64,000 nucleotides of DNA from Marinobacter szutsaonensis (GTDB lineage: Bacteria; Pseudomonadota; Gammaproteobacteria; Pseudomonadales; Oleiphilaceae): contig NZ_BAAAFC010000001.1 of the NCBI RefSeq assembly GCF_039523335.1, positions 1,178,001-1,242,000 of the forward strand, given 5' to 3'. Below the pieces are notes generated by a model. The model saw nothing but the letters and a program-made list of their open reading frames with translations, searched no databases and had not been told where the DNA came from. Shown in pieces: positions 36,521 to 45,311 of this stretch; the first letter of the stretch is position 1; every line of letters starts with the position of its first letter. The translations under genes and the position numbers were made by a program.

Positions 36521-37087
36521 TCAGGCCCTGCTCAGGAACTTCCGTTCTTCCACGTTGATCTTGATGCGGTCACCGGTGGAGATGTGCTCGGGCACCTGTA
36601 CTACGAGGCCCGTGGTCAGCCTGGCCGGCTTGGTCCGGGCGGTGGCGGAACCACCTTTGACAGAGGGATCGGTTTCTTCGATCTCAAGTTCGACTGTCGG
36701 CGGCAGGTCGAGGGCCACCGGGGAATCGCTGACGAGAATAACCATCAGCCCTTCAGTGTCCTCGTTGATGAACAGAAGCTCGTCGGCGATTGCTTCCTTG
36801 TTGAGCATGTACTGGGTGAAATCCTCAGTATCCATGAAGACGTACTCGTCTCCGTCGGCGTACGAGAAGGTGGCTGGCCGGCGAACCAGGTCCGCCTGGT
36901 TCAGCATGTCGGAGTCCTTGAAGGTTTCGTCCAGCTTCTGGCCGGTCACCACATCGTACATACGCATGCGGTACAGGCTGCCTCCGGCCCGCCCCTGGGG
37001 CACGGAGCGCTCGATATCCTTGACGAAGTAAACCCGTCCCTCGTACTCAACGGCCTGATTCTTTTTGATTTCACTGGCTTTTGGCAT
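36521..37087 (-). CDS. efpL: Elongation factor P-like protein EfpL (YeiP)
   Basis: This 188-residue protein has the three-domain OB-fold structure of EF-P. It matches YeiP/EfpL along its length ([70 protein letters not shown]). It relieves ribosome stalling at proline-rich and other difficult motifs. The loop that in EF-P holds the modified Lys or Arg here reads [10 protein letters not shown] with an Arg near the tip, as in EfpL, so no lysine modification is expected. It is a single gene followed by a terminator. Confidence 0.92.
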   Translation of the reverse strand: MPKASEIKKNQAVEYEGRVYFVKDIERSVPQGRAGGSLYRMRMYDVVTGQKLDETFKDSDMLNQADLVRRPATFSYADGDEYVFMDTEDFTQYMLNKEAIADELLFINEDTEGLMVILVSDSPVALDLPPTVELEIEETDPSVKGGSATARTKPARLTTGLVVQVPEHISTGDRIKINVEERKFLSRA

Positions 37088-37164
37088 TGCTTATGGTCCC
37101 GAAAGAAAATGAAAACTAGGGAGCCTGATATACCACGACTTCGGACGATAAGCGATAGCGACAA

Positions 37165-37929
37165 TCAGGCAGAGGCGATAACCACAATGCCCATGACTAT
37201 CGCCGTCACCCCCACCCCCTTCGCCAACCACTCGCCACCGGGCACCGTTTTCTCGAGCAGAACGATGACCGCAAGGGCTGCAATTACCAACAGATCCATG
37301 ACGCCACCAACAAACAGGAGGGCCATCAACGCGCCACAGCACCCCACACAGTAGACCCCGTGGATAATGCCCATCTTGAATGCCCCGCTCAGGCCCGGGC
37401 GCCAATGACGGGCAATGAAAAACAGAGGGCCCCGGCAGTGCTTCAGGCATGCCTGCTTGAGAGAGGAAAACTGGTAAAGGCCTGCGCCAATCAGGATGAT
37501 TCCGCTTAGGACTACACTCTGGCTGCGCATCATGGGGCTGAGCAATGCCCACTCTTCAAGCCGCCATTGCAGGGTCGCGGCAACCAGGCTGAACAGTGTC
37601 CAGAGAACGATATAACCAGCGCAGAACAGCCCGGTGCCCAGGGCTTCACGAGCCAGTTTGTTGGTCCTGGCCACCTGGCGGTAAAGCAGGACCATGGGAG
37701 CCGCACTGGGAACCATCATGGCCACCATCATGACGCTCCACATCACGAACATCATGACAAAGTAGGCAGGTGTCCACTCTCTGAGCATCATGGAACCACC
37801 CACTGACATGGAAGACATGTCAGCCGCCATATCAAACAGGTACCACCAGCAAAGGCCCACAATCGCCAGCAGTGCCGCCAGCGTAACCAGTGACGCCCGG
37901 GGCATGCCCCGGGCGTTGATCCCGGCCAT
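37165..37929 (-). CDS. DUF2182 integral membrane protein
   Basis: The 254-residue protein has about six membrane helices and the family's Met-rich and Cys-containing motifs: FVMWSVMMVAMMVPSAAPM, LKQACLKHC and GVYCVGCCGALMALLF. DUF2182 proteins are predicted metal-binding membrane proteins of unknown function. It follows a DUF1326 gene by 15 bases, a pairing that recurs in other bacteria, so both probably act together. I chose the ATG at 37929 after GGGTGAG. A GTG three codons earlier is possible. Confidence 0.88.
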   Translation of the reverse strand: MAGINARGMPRASLVTLAALLAIVGLCWWYLFDMAADMSSMSVGGSMMLREWTPAYFVMMFVMWSVMMVAMMVPSAAPMVLLYRQVARTNKLAREALGTGLFCAGYIVLWTLFSLVAATLQWRLEEWALLSPMMRSQSVVLSGIILIGAGLYQFSSLKQACLKHCRGPLFFIARHWRPGLSGAFKMGIIHGVYCVGCCGALMALLFVGGVMDLLVIAALAVIVLLEKTVPGGEWLAKGVGVTAIVMGIVVIASA

Positions 37930-37944
37930 GTGTCTCACCCGAAA

Positions 37945-38580
37945 CTATCGATAAACGCCACTGGGGCCAATATCCAGGTGCGACAGGTGGCAGTGTGTGC
38001 CATCAAACCCCATGAGTACGTCGGCCCGGGCATCGGTGCACCCGCTGGCCACTTCCGCAACGGCGTACTCGAACCCTCCGGGCAAATCGATGCGAGCCCG
38101 GTGCGGTTCGCCGGAAATGGGATTGATCAAGGGCTCAGCGCTGCTTTCAATCAGATCGGCCACCCGTACCTGTGCCTTGCGATTCTCGACATCGCAGGAA
38201 ATCTCGATCGCGCAGAAAACAGGGTCATACATCTTGGTCAATGTGCTGGCAAACACATTAAAGAAGGTGGCTCCGGGCTCAGACGTGTCCCCGGAGAGGA
38301 TCGCCATCAGGGCATCCCGCTGTTCAGCCGTCGCCCGCTCGTCCACAAAGGCCTGAGCCTGGCCGTTACCTTCATGGATGGCACCGGGCCACTTCAGCGT
38401 CATGGCGAAGGACAGGCCGTCCAGGCGGGTCTCTCCAAAATATCCGTCCTGAATTTTGACTGCTGCAAAAGCATGGCAGTCCCCGTGGGTGGGACGGGCC
38501 ATGAACTGACAAGGACATCCCGCATCACAATTGCAGTTCACAAACTCCAGTCCCTTGATTCTCCAGTCTGTATTGTTCAT
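37945..38580 (-). CDS. DUF1326 protein with N-terminal cysteine cluster
   Basis: The 211-residue soluble protein begins MNNTDWRIKGLEFVNCNCD and continues AGCPCQF. The four cysteines of CNCDAGCPC define DUF1326 and look like a metal or redox site. The rest is beta-rich, with WPGAIHEGNGQAQAFVDE and GFEYAVAEV. It has no signal peptide. Function is unknown. It is the first gene of a two-gene unit with a DUF2182 membrane protein, which also has cysteine pairs, so a shared metal handling or thiol relay task is a reasonable inference. Confidence 0.88.
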   Translation of the reverse strand: MNNTDWRIKGLEFVNCNCDAGCPCQFMARPTHGDCHAFAAVKIQDGYFGETRLDGLSFAMTLKWPGAIHEGNGQAQAFVDERATAEQRDALMAILSGDTSEPGATFFNVFASTLTKMYDPVFCAIEISCDVENRKAQVRVADLIESSAEPLINPISGEPHRARIDLPGGFEYAVAEVASGCTDARADVLMGFDGTHCHLSHLDIGPSGVYR

Positions 38581-38722
38581 CTCCGTTACTCCTTTCTGTA
38601 ACGCAGCCTCACCCGTTCAGACTAGTTCATCAACACAGCGGAAACACCCTTTCAGCTAGACTGTTCCAGACACAAAAATAAAGGAATATGCGAATTGGAT
38701 TTAAACGCCACCCTTTCCATAT

Positions 38723-41119
38723 TCAGGCCACCGCATCCATCGCCCCACCGCCGAAACGAAGCAGTTTCAGCGGGCGAACCTGCATCCGCGCCTCCTGCTC
38801 GGTGCAGAGCCTCGCCATCATGGCCATGGACCGGGAGTAAGCGTCGTTAGCCAACGCCTCGCACTGTCTCGCAACCCGGAGGATTTCATGGGGATCAAGC
38901 TCCCTGGCTGTCAGGTCCCTGCCGTTCCTGCTGCCCGGCAGGCCAGATGCTATGGCCTGCTCCCTCAGGGTGCCCTGGTCACCGGGCAAGGACAGAGCAA
39001 CCCGGGCCGCCGCGTTGTAGAACTGGATAATGGACTCACGGCAGCGATTGGCGGCATGCTCAATCACCGGCTCGGCTCGCTTCAGCCGGCCCCTGTCATT
39101 TTCTCCCAACACACCCTCCAGCGTCGCTGCGTAGCTACTCAGGTGGCGCATCGGCAGAACCAGCATCGGGAAGCAGGACAGGCTCTCCAGCACCGTTGAG
39201 GCAAGCTTGGCGTCGTCCGCCGGCATCTCGTCGATGGCCAGATGCATCCGCCGGGCGAACAGACGGTCGATATCCCGCAGCCGCTTGCCCAGATCCCGCC
39301 ATTCGTTCGAGGCCTCCTCGACCGCGCGGTCTGCGTCCCGGAGCTCCCGGGTGGCCAGGCCGAAATCTCTGGGCTGGATGGAAACCTTTTCAGCGAGCAG
39401 GACCCTGCCCTGGGTCCGATCGCTATGAAGCTGGGCAGCCCGGGCAAACGACTCCTGAAGTGCGGACAATTCCGGCAGCCGGCTACGCAGGGTATCGATG
39501 ACCTGCTGCAGCGTCTGCTGGCTCTCCCGGCCAGCCTCCAGGTTGAGGAAACGTCGGGTCAGGTGACCATTGAAGTACTGATCCAGCGCTTCGCCGTCTT
39601 GGTCACTGACCTTCCTGACCTGCAGAATCTCCTCGTTATCAACGAGATACTGCTCCAGGTCCGCAATTCCAGAGTCCGTATAGGCTTGCCGCGTGATGTT
39701 CCTGCACAGATGATCAAAGTCCGGCAGCAGCCGGGCCGCCGGCTCGTCAATCTGCACCGCCCCCGGGAAGTCCAGTTCCAGGGCGTGGCGGATCCGATCA
39801 ACATCCGCGGGGTGAGCATCCCACAGGGAAGTCTGCTGCTCGCCCATGGCATCCTGAACCGCCTGGCGCTGGTCCACTGTCAGGTGATCGGCACTTTCGG
39901 CGATCGCACGCGGCAGATCCCGCATCAGTTTTCCATTTTCCCGGGCCCGGGTGTTGGCCGCTTGCACGCACTGGTCAGCAAACGCCAGCATGTGCAGCTT
40001 TTCGGCGGTTATTTCAAACGCCTTGCTGCCCGCCAGCCAGCACTCATAACGGTCGGCTTCATACTCCATTCTCCGTGATAACTGATGACTGACCCGGAGG
40101 TTGAAAAGGAGCATGCCCCTGAACAGAGTGCGGGTCAGTGTCATCAAAGCCTGGGCAGGCCGCAGAACCACATGACCAACAAGCGCGGGCGCACCGCCCT
40201 GCCAGCGATTCAGGCGGACATCCCACGAATCCCCGGCCTTTGCCCGGTTGGCAAGCCAGCGATTGACACTGTTGACCAGGTAATTGGCAGTCATGGCTGT
40301 CGGGTGGGCAAAGTGGCCCAGTTCATGGCCGACCACACCGATCATCTGGCGGGTATCCAGGGCGGCAAACAGGGGCATGCCGACGGTCAGGGTCAGCTCC
40401 CCCCGGCGCAGGCTGCGCAGACCCTCGCTCGGCCCCAGAGCGGCAGTAACTCGATTATCAACACGGATGTCCTGCACAGGTGGCACGTCCATACGCTGGC
40501 ACAGACCATCAACCAGGTTGAAGAATCGCCGGTGCTTCTGGCGATTCAGCTGCATTGTTGGAGACGACGGATACCGGATAAACAGGGGGCGCGCCAGGAA
40601 CAGCAGAAACACGCCGCACATCAGGGAGAAAGATCCGGTGAGAAGCGTCCCGGCAATCGAGCCGGTCTCGGCCAGCTGCGCGGGGATCAAAGTGAGGGAC
40701 CAGATCAGACCACCGGTGACAGCCACTATCAGCCCGAGGTAGAAAAGCGGTGCCATCAGGCTCAGGGCCATCACAGCAATCAGTCCGACACGATAGGCCA
40801 GGTTCACCGGCATGCGGGGAATCACATCAGGCAGAGCGGGCTCGATATCAGCCTGCTCGTCACCGGTTTCCGGCGCCGACTTCAGCTCCGGTACAGACAC
40901 ATCCAGCCCCGATGCCCTGAGTGCAGCCTCCAGCTTCTTCGCCCGGTCCTCGGTCAACCCCCGCTTGATCACGACCCGCCTGGATAACATCAGGCCGATC
41001 TGCGAAGGCTTCAGGCGAAACCGGTTGGCCAGCGCCTCTGAGACCTTCTCGGTTGAAAACCCCTCCAGGATGCGACCTGCAGACTCCACGCGGAAATCAC
41101 TGGATGACGGTCCTTGCAC
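38723..41119 (-). CDS. Membrane-bound M48 family metalloprotease with long C-terminal region
   Basis: The 798-residue protein starts at a GTG (41117-41119) that follows GAGGAG by 7 bases. An open frame to 41314 lacks a ribosome site and runs over a hairpin. Order: an N-terminal region of about 100 residues with two short predicted helix-loop units, two or three membrane helices (about 105-185), then the M48 peptidase with zinc motif VVGHELGHFAHP and third ligand region RRMEYEADRYE. About 400 helical residues follow with no known domain. M48 proteases such as HtpX degrade damaged membrane proteins. It is divergent from the LemA/GIDE fusion gene, and LemA with M48 is a recurring association. 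Confidence 0.87.
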   Translation of the reverse strand: MQGPSSSDFRVESAGRILEGFSTEKVSEALANRFRLKPSQIGLMLSRRVVIKRGLTEDRAKKLEAALRASGLDVSVPELKSAPETGDEQADIEPALPDVIPRMPVNLAYRVGLIAVMALSLMAPLFYLGLIVAVTGGLIWSLTLIPAQLAETGSIAGTLLTGSFSLMCGVFLLFLARPLFIRYPSSPTMQLNRQKHRRFFNLVDGLCQRMDVPPVQDIRVDNRVTAALGPSEGLRSLRRGELTLTVGMPLFAALDTRQMIGVVGHELGHFAHPTAMTANYLVNSVNRWLANRAKAGDSWDVRLNRWQGGAPALVGHVVLRPAQALMTLTRTLFRGMLLFNLRVSHQLSRRMEYEADRYECWLAGSKAFEITAEKLHMLAFADQCVQAANTRARENGKLMRDLPRAIAESADHLTVDQRQAVQDAMGEQQTSLWDAHPADVDRIRHALELDFPGAVQIDEPAARLLPDFDHLCRNITRQAYTDSGIADLEQYLVDNEEILQVRKVSDQDGEALDQYFNGHLTRRFLNLEAGRESQQTLQQVIDTLRSRLPELSALQESFARAAQLHSDRTQGRVLLAEKVSIQPRDFGLATRELRDADRAVEEASNEWRDLGKRLRDIDRLFARRMHLAIDEMPADDAKLASTVLESLSCFPMLVLPMRHLSSYAATLEGVLGENDRGRLKRAEPVIEHAANRCRESIIQFYNAAARVALSLPGDQGTLREQAIASGLPGSRNGRDLTARELDPHEILRVARQCEALANDAYSRSMAMMARLCTEQEARMQVRPLKLLRFGGGAMDAVA

Positions 41120-41431
41120 GACACTTCTCCTCACATTCGTGGCCGGATAAACGGGCGAGCGGATAAACAATTCATCACCCTGACGTGAGTTTGCCGCAGA
41201 TTGCTCCGGCGCACCGTGAACCAGGGCACCTATCGCGGAAGGTCTAATGCCGTTTTTTTGACCAGCATCACGAAAAACTTTTCCCACAGATTCTGTGGAT
41301 AACTTTGTTGGCAACGTCAGGACAGGTGCCTGTAAGCCCTTCAGTGTGTGACCTGACGGAATGTGAAGGTAATTTGATCAGGGTATACTGCCGCCTCTCT
41401 CGCACCACCGAAGAAAAGGACTGTCAACACC
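41120..41431. promoter_or_regulatory. 312-base divergent region with DnaA-box hairpin and a -10 element
   Basis: No gene is supported here. CCACAGA-T-TCTGTGG (41286-41300) is a 7-base-pair quasi-palindrome whose right arm continues into TGTGGATAA (41296-41304), the exact complement of the DnaA box TTATCCACA. TATACT (41384-41389) lies 43 bases before the LemA/GIDE start and is a good -10 candidate, with only a weak -35 before it. Confidence 0.45.
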
Positions 41432-43633
41432 ATGCGGCGCTTCAATATCGCCAGCGTTCCCGGCCGGATTGTCATGGCCCTGCTCGCAATCGCCGCCCTT
41501 GCCGGCACCTACCACCTGATGCAGACCGGCCTCGGGCAACTCGCCGAGGCCCGTCAGATGCAGCGGTTGCCGGAAACGCCCATCGGTGCCCTGGCCCAGG
41601 GGCCCTACGTCATTGCCGGCGAGGTGGGGGTGGCAACGGGCACAGTTACTACGCCCTACTCCAACACCGAGGCTGTGTATTACCGTTTCAAACTGGAAGA
41701 AGAATACCGGGATTCCGATGGTGATCGGCGCGTCCGCACCCTGGACTCCGGTGCCCGCGGGGGCAGCTTTCGTGTCCAGGACAAAAGCGGGGACGTATTG
41801 GTGGATCCCGGCCACAACCTGTCATCGGTCGAGTGGAATATTACCCGCTCCTATCGCACCCGATCCGGGGACAGGATCTACTCGGAGTGGGCCCTGGAAC
41901 CCGGCGAAATCACGCAGATCATCGGTCATTACGATTCCGAAGCACAGGCCATCATGTTCTCCGACCTTGAGGCATTCAGCCTGCCAGCGCTGATTTCCGA
42001 TCGCCCATTGGAGACAGACAGCGGTGACCGTCTGTTCGGCGCAGCCATCCGGATATCCATCGCCACCGGCCTGCTCGCCCTTGGGCTGGCGCTGGGGCTG
42101 ACGGCGCTGAAAGTACACCGGTTCTGGGTATATGTGCTGGCGATGACCCTGGCTGTGAGCGGAACGCTTTCGGTCCTCGGCGTCGCCAAGCTCAAGCAGG
42201 AATGGTCCGCCATTGCCACACTTTATGAGGCACGGTACGAGCAGCTCAACGGTCACAAGAACAACCCATTGCTGCTCGCCGACGTGGCGGCCCTGCAACA
42301 GCTTATCCGCCAGAGTACCAGCGGCTGGCTTGACCGGTGGATGTTCCGCAGCCTTGTGGAAAAGCGCTTGCCGCTCCCGGCCCTGGATGACCAGACCACT
42401 GCCCGCGTCCGGGAGATTGTGGAAAACCAGCCACAAGGCCGATACCAGCATTCCATCAAGAGCTGGATCTTTGCCGCCGGAAGTGCGGTGCTCTCGGTGC
42501 TGTTGATCTTCCTCGCTATTCGCACGGTCAAGCTCAAGCGCCTGATCGAGGCGGTCCCCACCAGCAGCACCCGGGGTTTGAGCTTCGGGCTGTCCGAACT
42601 CAAGGGCATGGTCGACGTGGATGACGCGCATCCGCCCATTCGCGACCCGCTGAAGAACGAAAAGTGCGTGGCCTATGACTACAAGGTGGAGGAACGCGAG
42701 GGTGGCGGAAAAGATGACAAGTGGCGGACAGTCGAGGAGCGGTCCGAGCGGGTGCCTTTCTGGCTGGAAGATCCACACGGCAAGGTGCTGGTCCATCCGG
42801 AAGGGGCAACCATCGAATACCCGAAATTCCATCAGGAAACGCGGGGTGACCGGCGTTACACCGTCAGACTGCTGGATACCTTCGTGAACGTCTATTGCCT
42901 CGGCTTCGCGGGGCTCGACAAGAAACAGTCAGACCGGCTGAGCATCCGGCAGGACAACAGCTCTCCGTTCCTGATCAGCGCGAAGGAAGAACAGGATATC
43001 GTGCTGGACCGGGGCGCCCGGGGCTTTGTCGGTATCGCCCTGAGTCTTGGCCTGTCCCTGTTTGCCGCCACCACGGTGTTCGCGGCCGATGGCACTTTCA
43101 GCCCGGACAACCTGATGATGGCGGCGCTCGCGGTGCCCCTGTTGCTGTGCATATACATCAGCATCCTGCACTACAACGACATCGTCTTCCTGAAAAACCG
43201 GGTAAACCGCGCGCGGGCCAATATCGACACCATCCTGCAACAGCGGCACGATCTCTGGCCAAACCTGGAAAGGGTGGTGAAGGCCTCCATGGCCCATGAG
43301 AAGCAGCTGCTCAAAGCCATCGCACAGCTAAGGGCAGCCAAGCCGGCAACCATGGAATCGGGAAAAGATGTCGAGAAACTGATCGGCTTCGAGCAGAAAG
43401 TAACCAGGGCCATGCAGGCCCGGATCGAGAACTACCCGGAGCTCAAGAACAACGAGGTGATCCGGAAGTTCATGGCCATCATGGCCGAGACCGAGAACTA
43501 TCTTTCGCTGCTGCGAAACAGCTACACCGAAAGCGCGATGATCTACAACACACGGATCCAGTCGTTTCCGGACCTGATCCTGGCGAAGCTGTTCCGGTTC
43601 AGGCCGGCATCACAATTCTCGGCTGAAGGCTGA
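41432..43633 (+). CDS. Membrane protein with two GIDE-like domains fused to LemA
   Basis: The 733-residue protein reads as three units. The first GIDE-like domain (about 55-170) holds VYYRFKLEEEYRD. The second (about 390-500) holds CVAYDYKVEEREGGG, VPFWLEDPHGKVLVHPEGA and is closer to the GIDE/MULAN consensus. The two align over the whole motif set, indicating duplication. The LemA domain (about 580-725) has FLKNRVNRARANIDTILQQR, DLWPNLERVVKA and AETENYLSLLRNSY. Membrane helices occur near residue 15, around 205-255, near 355 and around 535-578. GIDE domains in mitochondria face stress signalling. In bacteria the role is unknown. The M48 protease gene is divergent, suggesting a membrane-quality or stress pair. 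Confidence 0.87.
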   Translation: MRRFNIASVPGRIVMALLAIAALAGTYHLMQTGLGQLAEARQMQRLPETPIGALAQGPYVIAGEVGVATGTVTTPYSNTEAVYYRFKLEEEYRDSDGDRRVRTLDSGARGGSFRVQDKSGDVLVDPGHNLSSVEWNITRSYRTRSGDRIYSEWALEPGEITQIIGHYDSEAQAIMFSDLEAFSLPALISDRPLETDSGDRLFGAAIRISIATGLLALGLALGLTALKVHRFWVYVLAMTLAVSGTLSVLGVAKLKQEWSAIATLYEARYEQLNGHKNNPLLLADVAALQQLIRQSTSGWLDRWMFRSLVEKRLPLPALDDQTTARVREIVENQPQGRYQHSIKSWIFAAGSAVLSVLLIFLAIRTVKLKRLIEAVPTSSTRGLSFGLSELKGMVDVDDAHPPIRDPLKNEKCVAYDYKVEEREGGGKDDKWRTVEERSERVPFWLEDPHGKVLVHPEGATIEYPKFHQETRGDRRYTVRLLDTFVNVYCLGFAGLDKKQSDRLSIRQDNSSPFLISAKEEQDIVLDRGARGFVGIALSLGLSLFAATTVFAADGTFSPDNLMMAALAVPLLLCIYISILHYNDIVFLKNRVNRARANIDTILQQRHDLWPNLERVVKASMAHEKQLLKAIAQLRAAKPATMESGKDVEKLIGFEQKVTRAMQARIENYPELKNNEVIRKFMAIMAETENYLSLLRNSYTESAMIYNTRIQSFPDLILAKLFRFRPASQFSAEG

Positions 43634-43634
43634 G

Positions 43635-44333
43635 TTAACCCTTCAGCCCCAGGTTTTCGGCGTCCTGCTGAATGCAACGATCGAGCAGAGCCAGGTAGTC
43701 GGCCTTGGCCTTCACCTTGGTTTCACGGTGCGCACGCATATTCAGTTGCTTGAACTGGCTGGCCAGTGCATTCGCCCGCTCCAGTAGTTTGTCCTGGGCG
43801 ACCACCTCGTCCAGATAACCGGCCTCGACGGCGCCTTCAGGGCTGTAAATTTCCGCATTCACCACCGAGCGATAGAAGTGTGGGGGATTGAGGCGGTGGC
43901 GGGCAATCTCGATGCCGGCATGATGCATGGTCATCCCGATGGCCACTTCGTTCAGGCCCAGCTTGAACGGACCCTCAACGCCAATGCGATGATCCACGGA
44001 CAGCAGGATAAACGCCCCCTTGGCAATGGCATGACCACTGCAAGCGCCAATCACCGGCAGGGGAAATGCCGCCAGACGGCGAGTCAGGGTGGAGCCGACC
44101 TTCACCAGCGCGGCGGCCTCCTGCGGCCCCTTCTGCATTTCCTTCAGGTCATAGCCGGCAGAAAACACACCGGGCTGCCCGGTCAGGATAACCACCGCCT
44201 TGTCCTGCTCGGCCTGATCCAGCGCCTTGTTCAGCGCCTCGAACACCTCATGGCTCAGGGCATTCGCCTTGCCGTTGTTCAGGACAATCGTTGCAATTCC
44301 ATCGTTCAGTTCGTAACTAGCAAGCTCGGTCAC
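43635..44333 (-). CDS. Crotonase/enoyl-CoA hydratase family protein
   Basis: The 232-residue protein has the crotonase fold with the oxyanion-hole motif GVFSAGYDLKEM and the second motif ACSGHAIAKGAFILLS. Of the two catalytic glutamates of enoyl-CoA hydratase, the one in the helix after the second motif is absent (KGAFI in place of a GGGCEL-like sequence). The later one is kept in NEVAIGM. This pattern matches a Pseudomonas-type crotonase subgroup whose reaction is not settled, so hydratase activity should not be assumed. The GTG at 44333 lies 8 bases after GGAG. The GTG at 44354 is less likely. Confidence 0.87.
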   Translation of the reverse strand: MTELASYELNDGIATIVLNNGKANALSHEVFEALNKALDQAEQDKAVVILTGQPGVFSAGYDLKEMQKGPQEAAALVKVGSTLTRRLAAFPLPVIGACSGHAIAKGAFILLSVDHRIGVEGPFKLGLNEVAIGMTMHHAGIEIARHRLNPPHFYRSVVNAEIYSPEGAVEAGYLDEVVAQDKLLERANALASQFKQLNMRAHRETKVKAKADYLALLDRCIQQDAENLGLKG

Positions 44334-44464
44334 CGGCCTCTCTCCTCTGACCACCCAGGGTAAAGTGAGTGTTTGTTAACTTAACAGAAGCCAAGATTGT
44401 CGGTGAGGCGCCCGGGAGATTCAATCCCTGAAGTGAAAGACGGGCGCCAAAACGAGACGGTTAT

Positions 44465-45028
44465 TCAGATTGTTTTGCTGACGACGTCGGAAGGGGCGCT
44501 GATCAGGCCATCAGTGTCCACCACCTGGATGGAGAAAAACCACTCGCCAGTGCCCAGGTTGTCGATGGTGTATTCCATCGTGCTGGCGTCGTTGATCTCG
44601 ATGGTTTTGCTCAGTTCGGATGCGTCCTGGCCATAGCTGATGATGTAACTGTCCAGTTCGCCCATGGCGAGGCCTTCACCGTTCACACGGGTGGCCGGGG
44701 CAACCCAGCTGAGCCTGGCGGTACCGGTCACTGCCGGTTCGCTGGATACCGGGCTCTCTTCGACTGTGCCGCTATCGACAGTCCCGGTCGTCTCGTCAGT
44801 TGCCGCATCCGTCTGGGAGCTGTCGCTGACTACGGTATCGCCACTGCCCGAGTCGGAGCTGACTCGTTCACCACTGGACTTGGTGCCGGAATCGTAGGAG
44901 CTGGTCGTGTCACTGCTGCCGTCAGCCGACCCTGAAGACACATTGGAATCGCCGCCACACCCTGTAAGCACGATCCCCATAAATACTGCAGCAATCCATG
45001 CCTTTGACATATTAATGACGTTTTTCAT
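44465..45028 (-). CDS. Lipoprotein with Ser/Thr/Asp-rich linker and fibronectin type III domain
   Basis: The 187-residue precursor (MKNVINMSKAWIAAVFMGIV then LTGC) has a lipobox, so the mature protein is lipidated at the Cys of TGCGGDS. Residues about 25-95 are a low-complexity Ser/Thr/Asp/Glu linker without structure. The C-terminal 90 residues (ARLSWVAPATRVNGEGLAMG, YIISYGQ, WFFSIQVVDTDGLISAPS) form a fibronectin type III-like domain. The residue after the lipid Cys is Gly, so outer-membrane sorting is expected. Likely role is surface display or binding. The ATG at 45028 is preferred over a TTG two codons earlier. Confidence 0.82.
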   Translation of the reverse strand: MKNVINMSKAWIAAVFMGIVLTGCGGDSNVSSGSADGSSDTTSSYDSGTKSSGERVSSDSGSGDTVVSDSSQTDAATDETTGTVDSGTVEESPVSSEPAVTGTARLSWVAPATRVNGEGLAMGELDSYIISYGQDASELSKTIEINDASTMEYTIDNLGTGEWFFSIQVVDTDGLISAPSDVVSKTI

Positions 45029-45220
45029 AGTCAATAGACACCAATAAATCGTCGAATTTGTAAAATTGTATAAAACGGGACGGATTATGGGTGTTAACTT
45101 TGTCGGTGTTCTAGTTACGAAACGGTCAATTTCCTGACAGGGTTTGGTAAGGAAACGACAGGACCCGAGGGGAGGCGCAGGCTGTGTGAGGCGAGAGGAG
45201 AGGCAGATTTACCCACATTA

Positions 45221-45231
45221 TCTGTGGATAA
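45221..45231 (-). promoter_or_regulatory. DnaA box-like site in the gap before MscS gene's 3' end
   Basis: TGTGGATAA (45223-45231) is the complement of the DnaA box TTATCCACA. It sits inside a longer stretch that repeats 41294-41311 with few differences. The 283 bases from 45029 to 45311 otherwise hold no gene I can support. Confidence 0.35.
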
Positions 45232-45311
45232 CTGTGTTAGTAGCGCAAGGAAACATGGCTGCAGCCGGCATGGGGCCAGCGCCGGGCAATTATGACGGTA
45301 AATTGATCGGG

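Noticed and set aside
41120..41314. N-terminal extension of the M48 protease to 41314
   Set aside because: It starts at a TTG without ribosome site and runs through the DnaA-box hairpin. GAGGAG before the GTG at 41117-41119 gives a better start.
44407..44448. Inverted repeat GGCGCCCG / CGGGCGCC after the FN3 lipoprotein gene as a terminator
   Set aside because: The arms are only 8 bases with a loop of 26 and no T-run follows. It may be real but the support is too thin for a feature.
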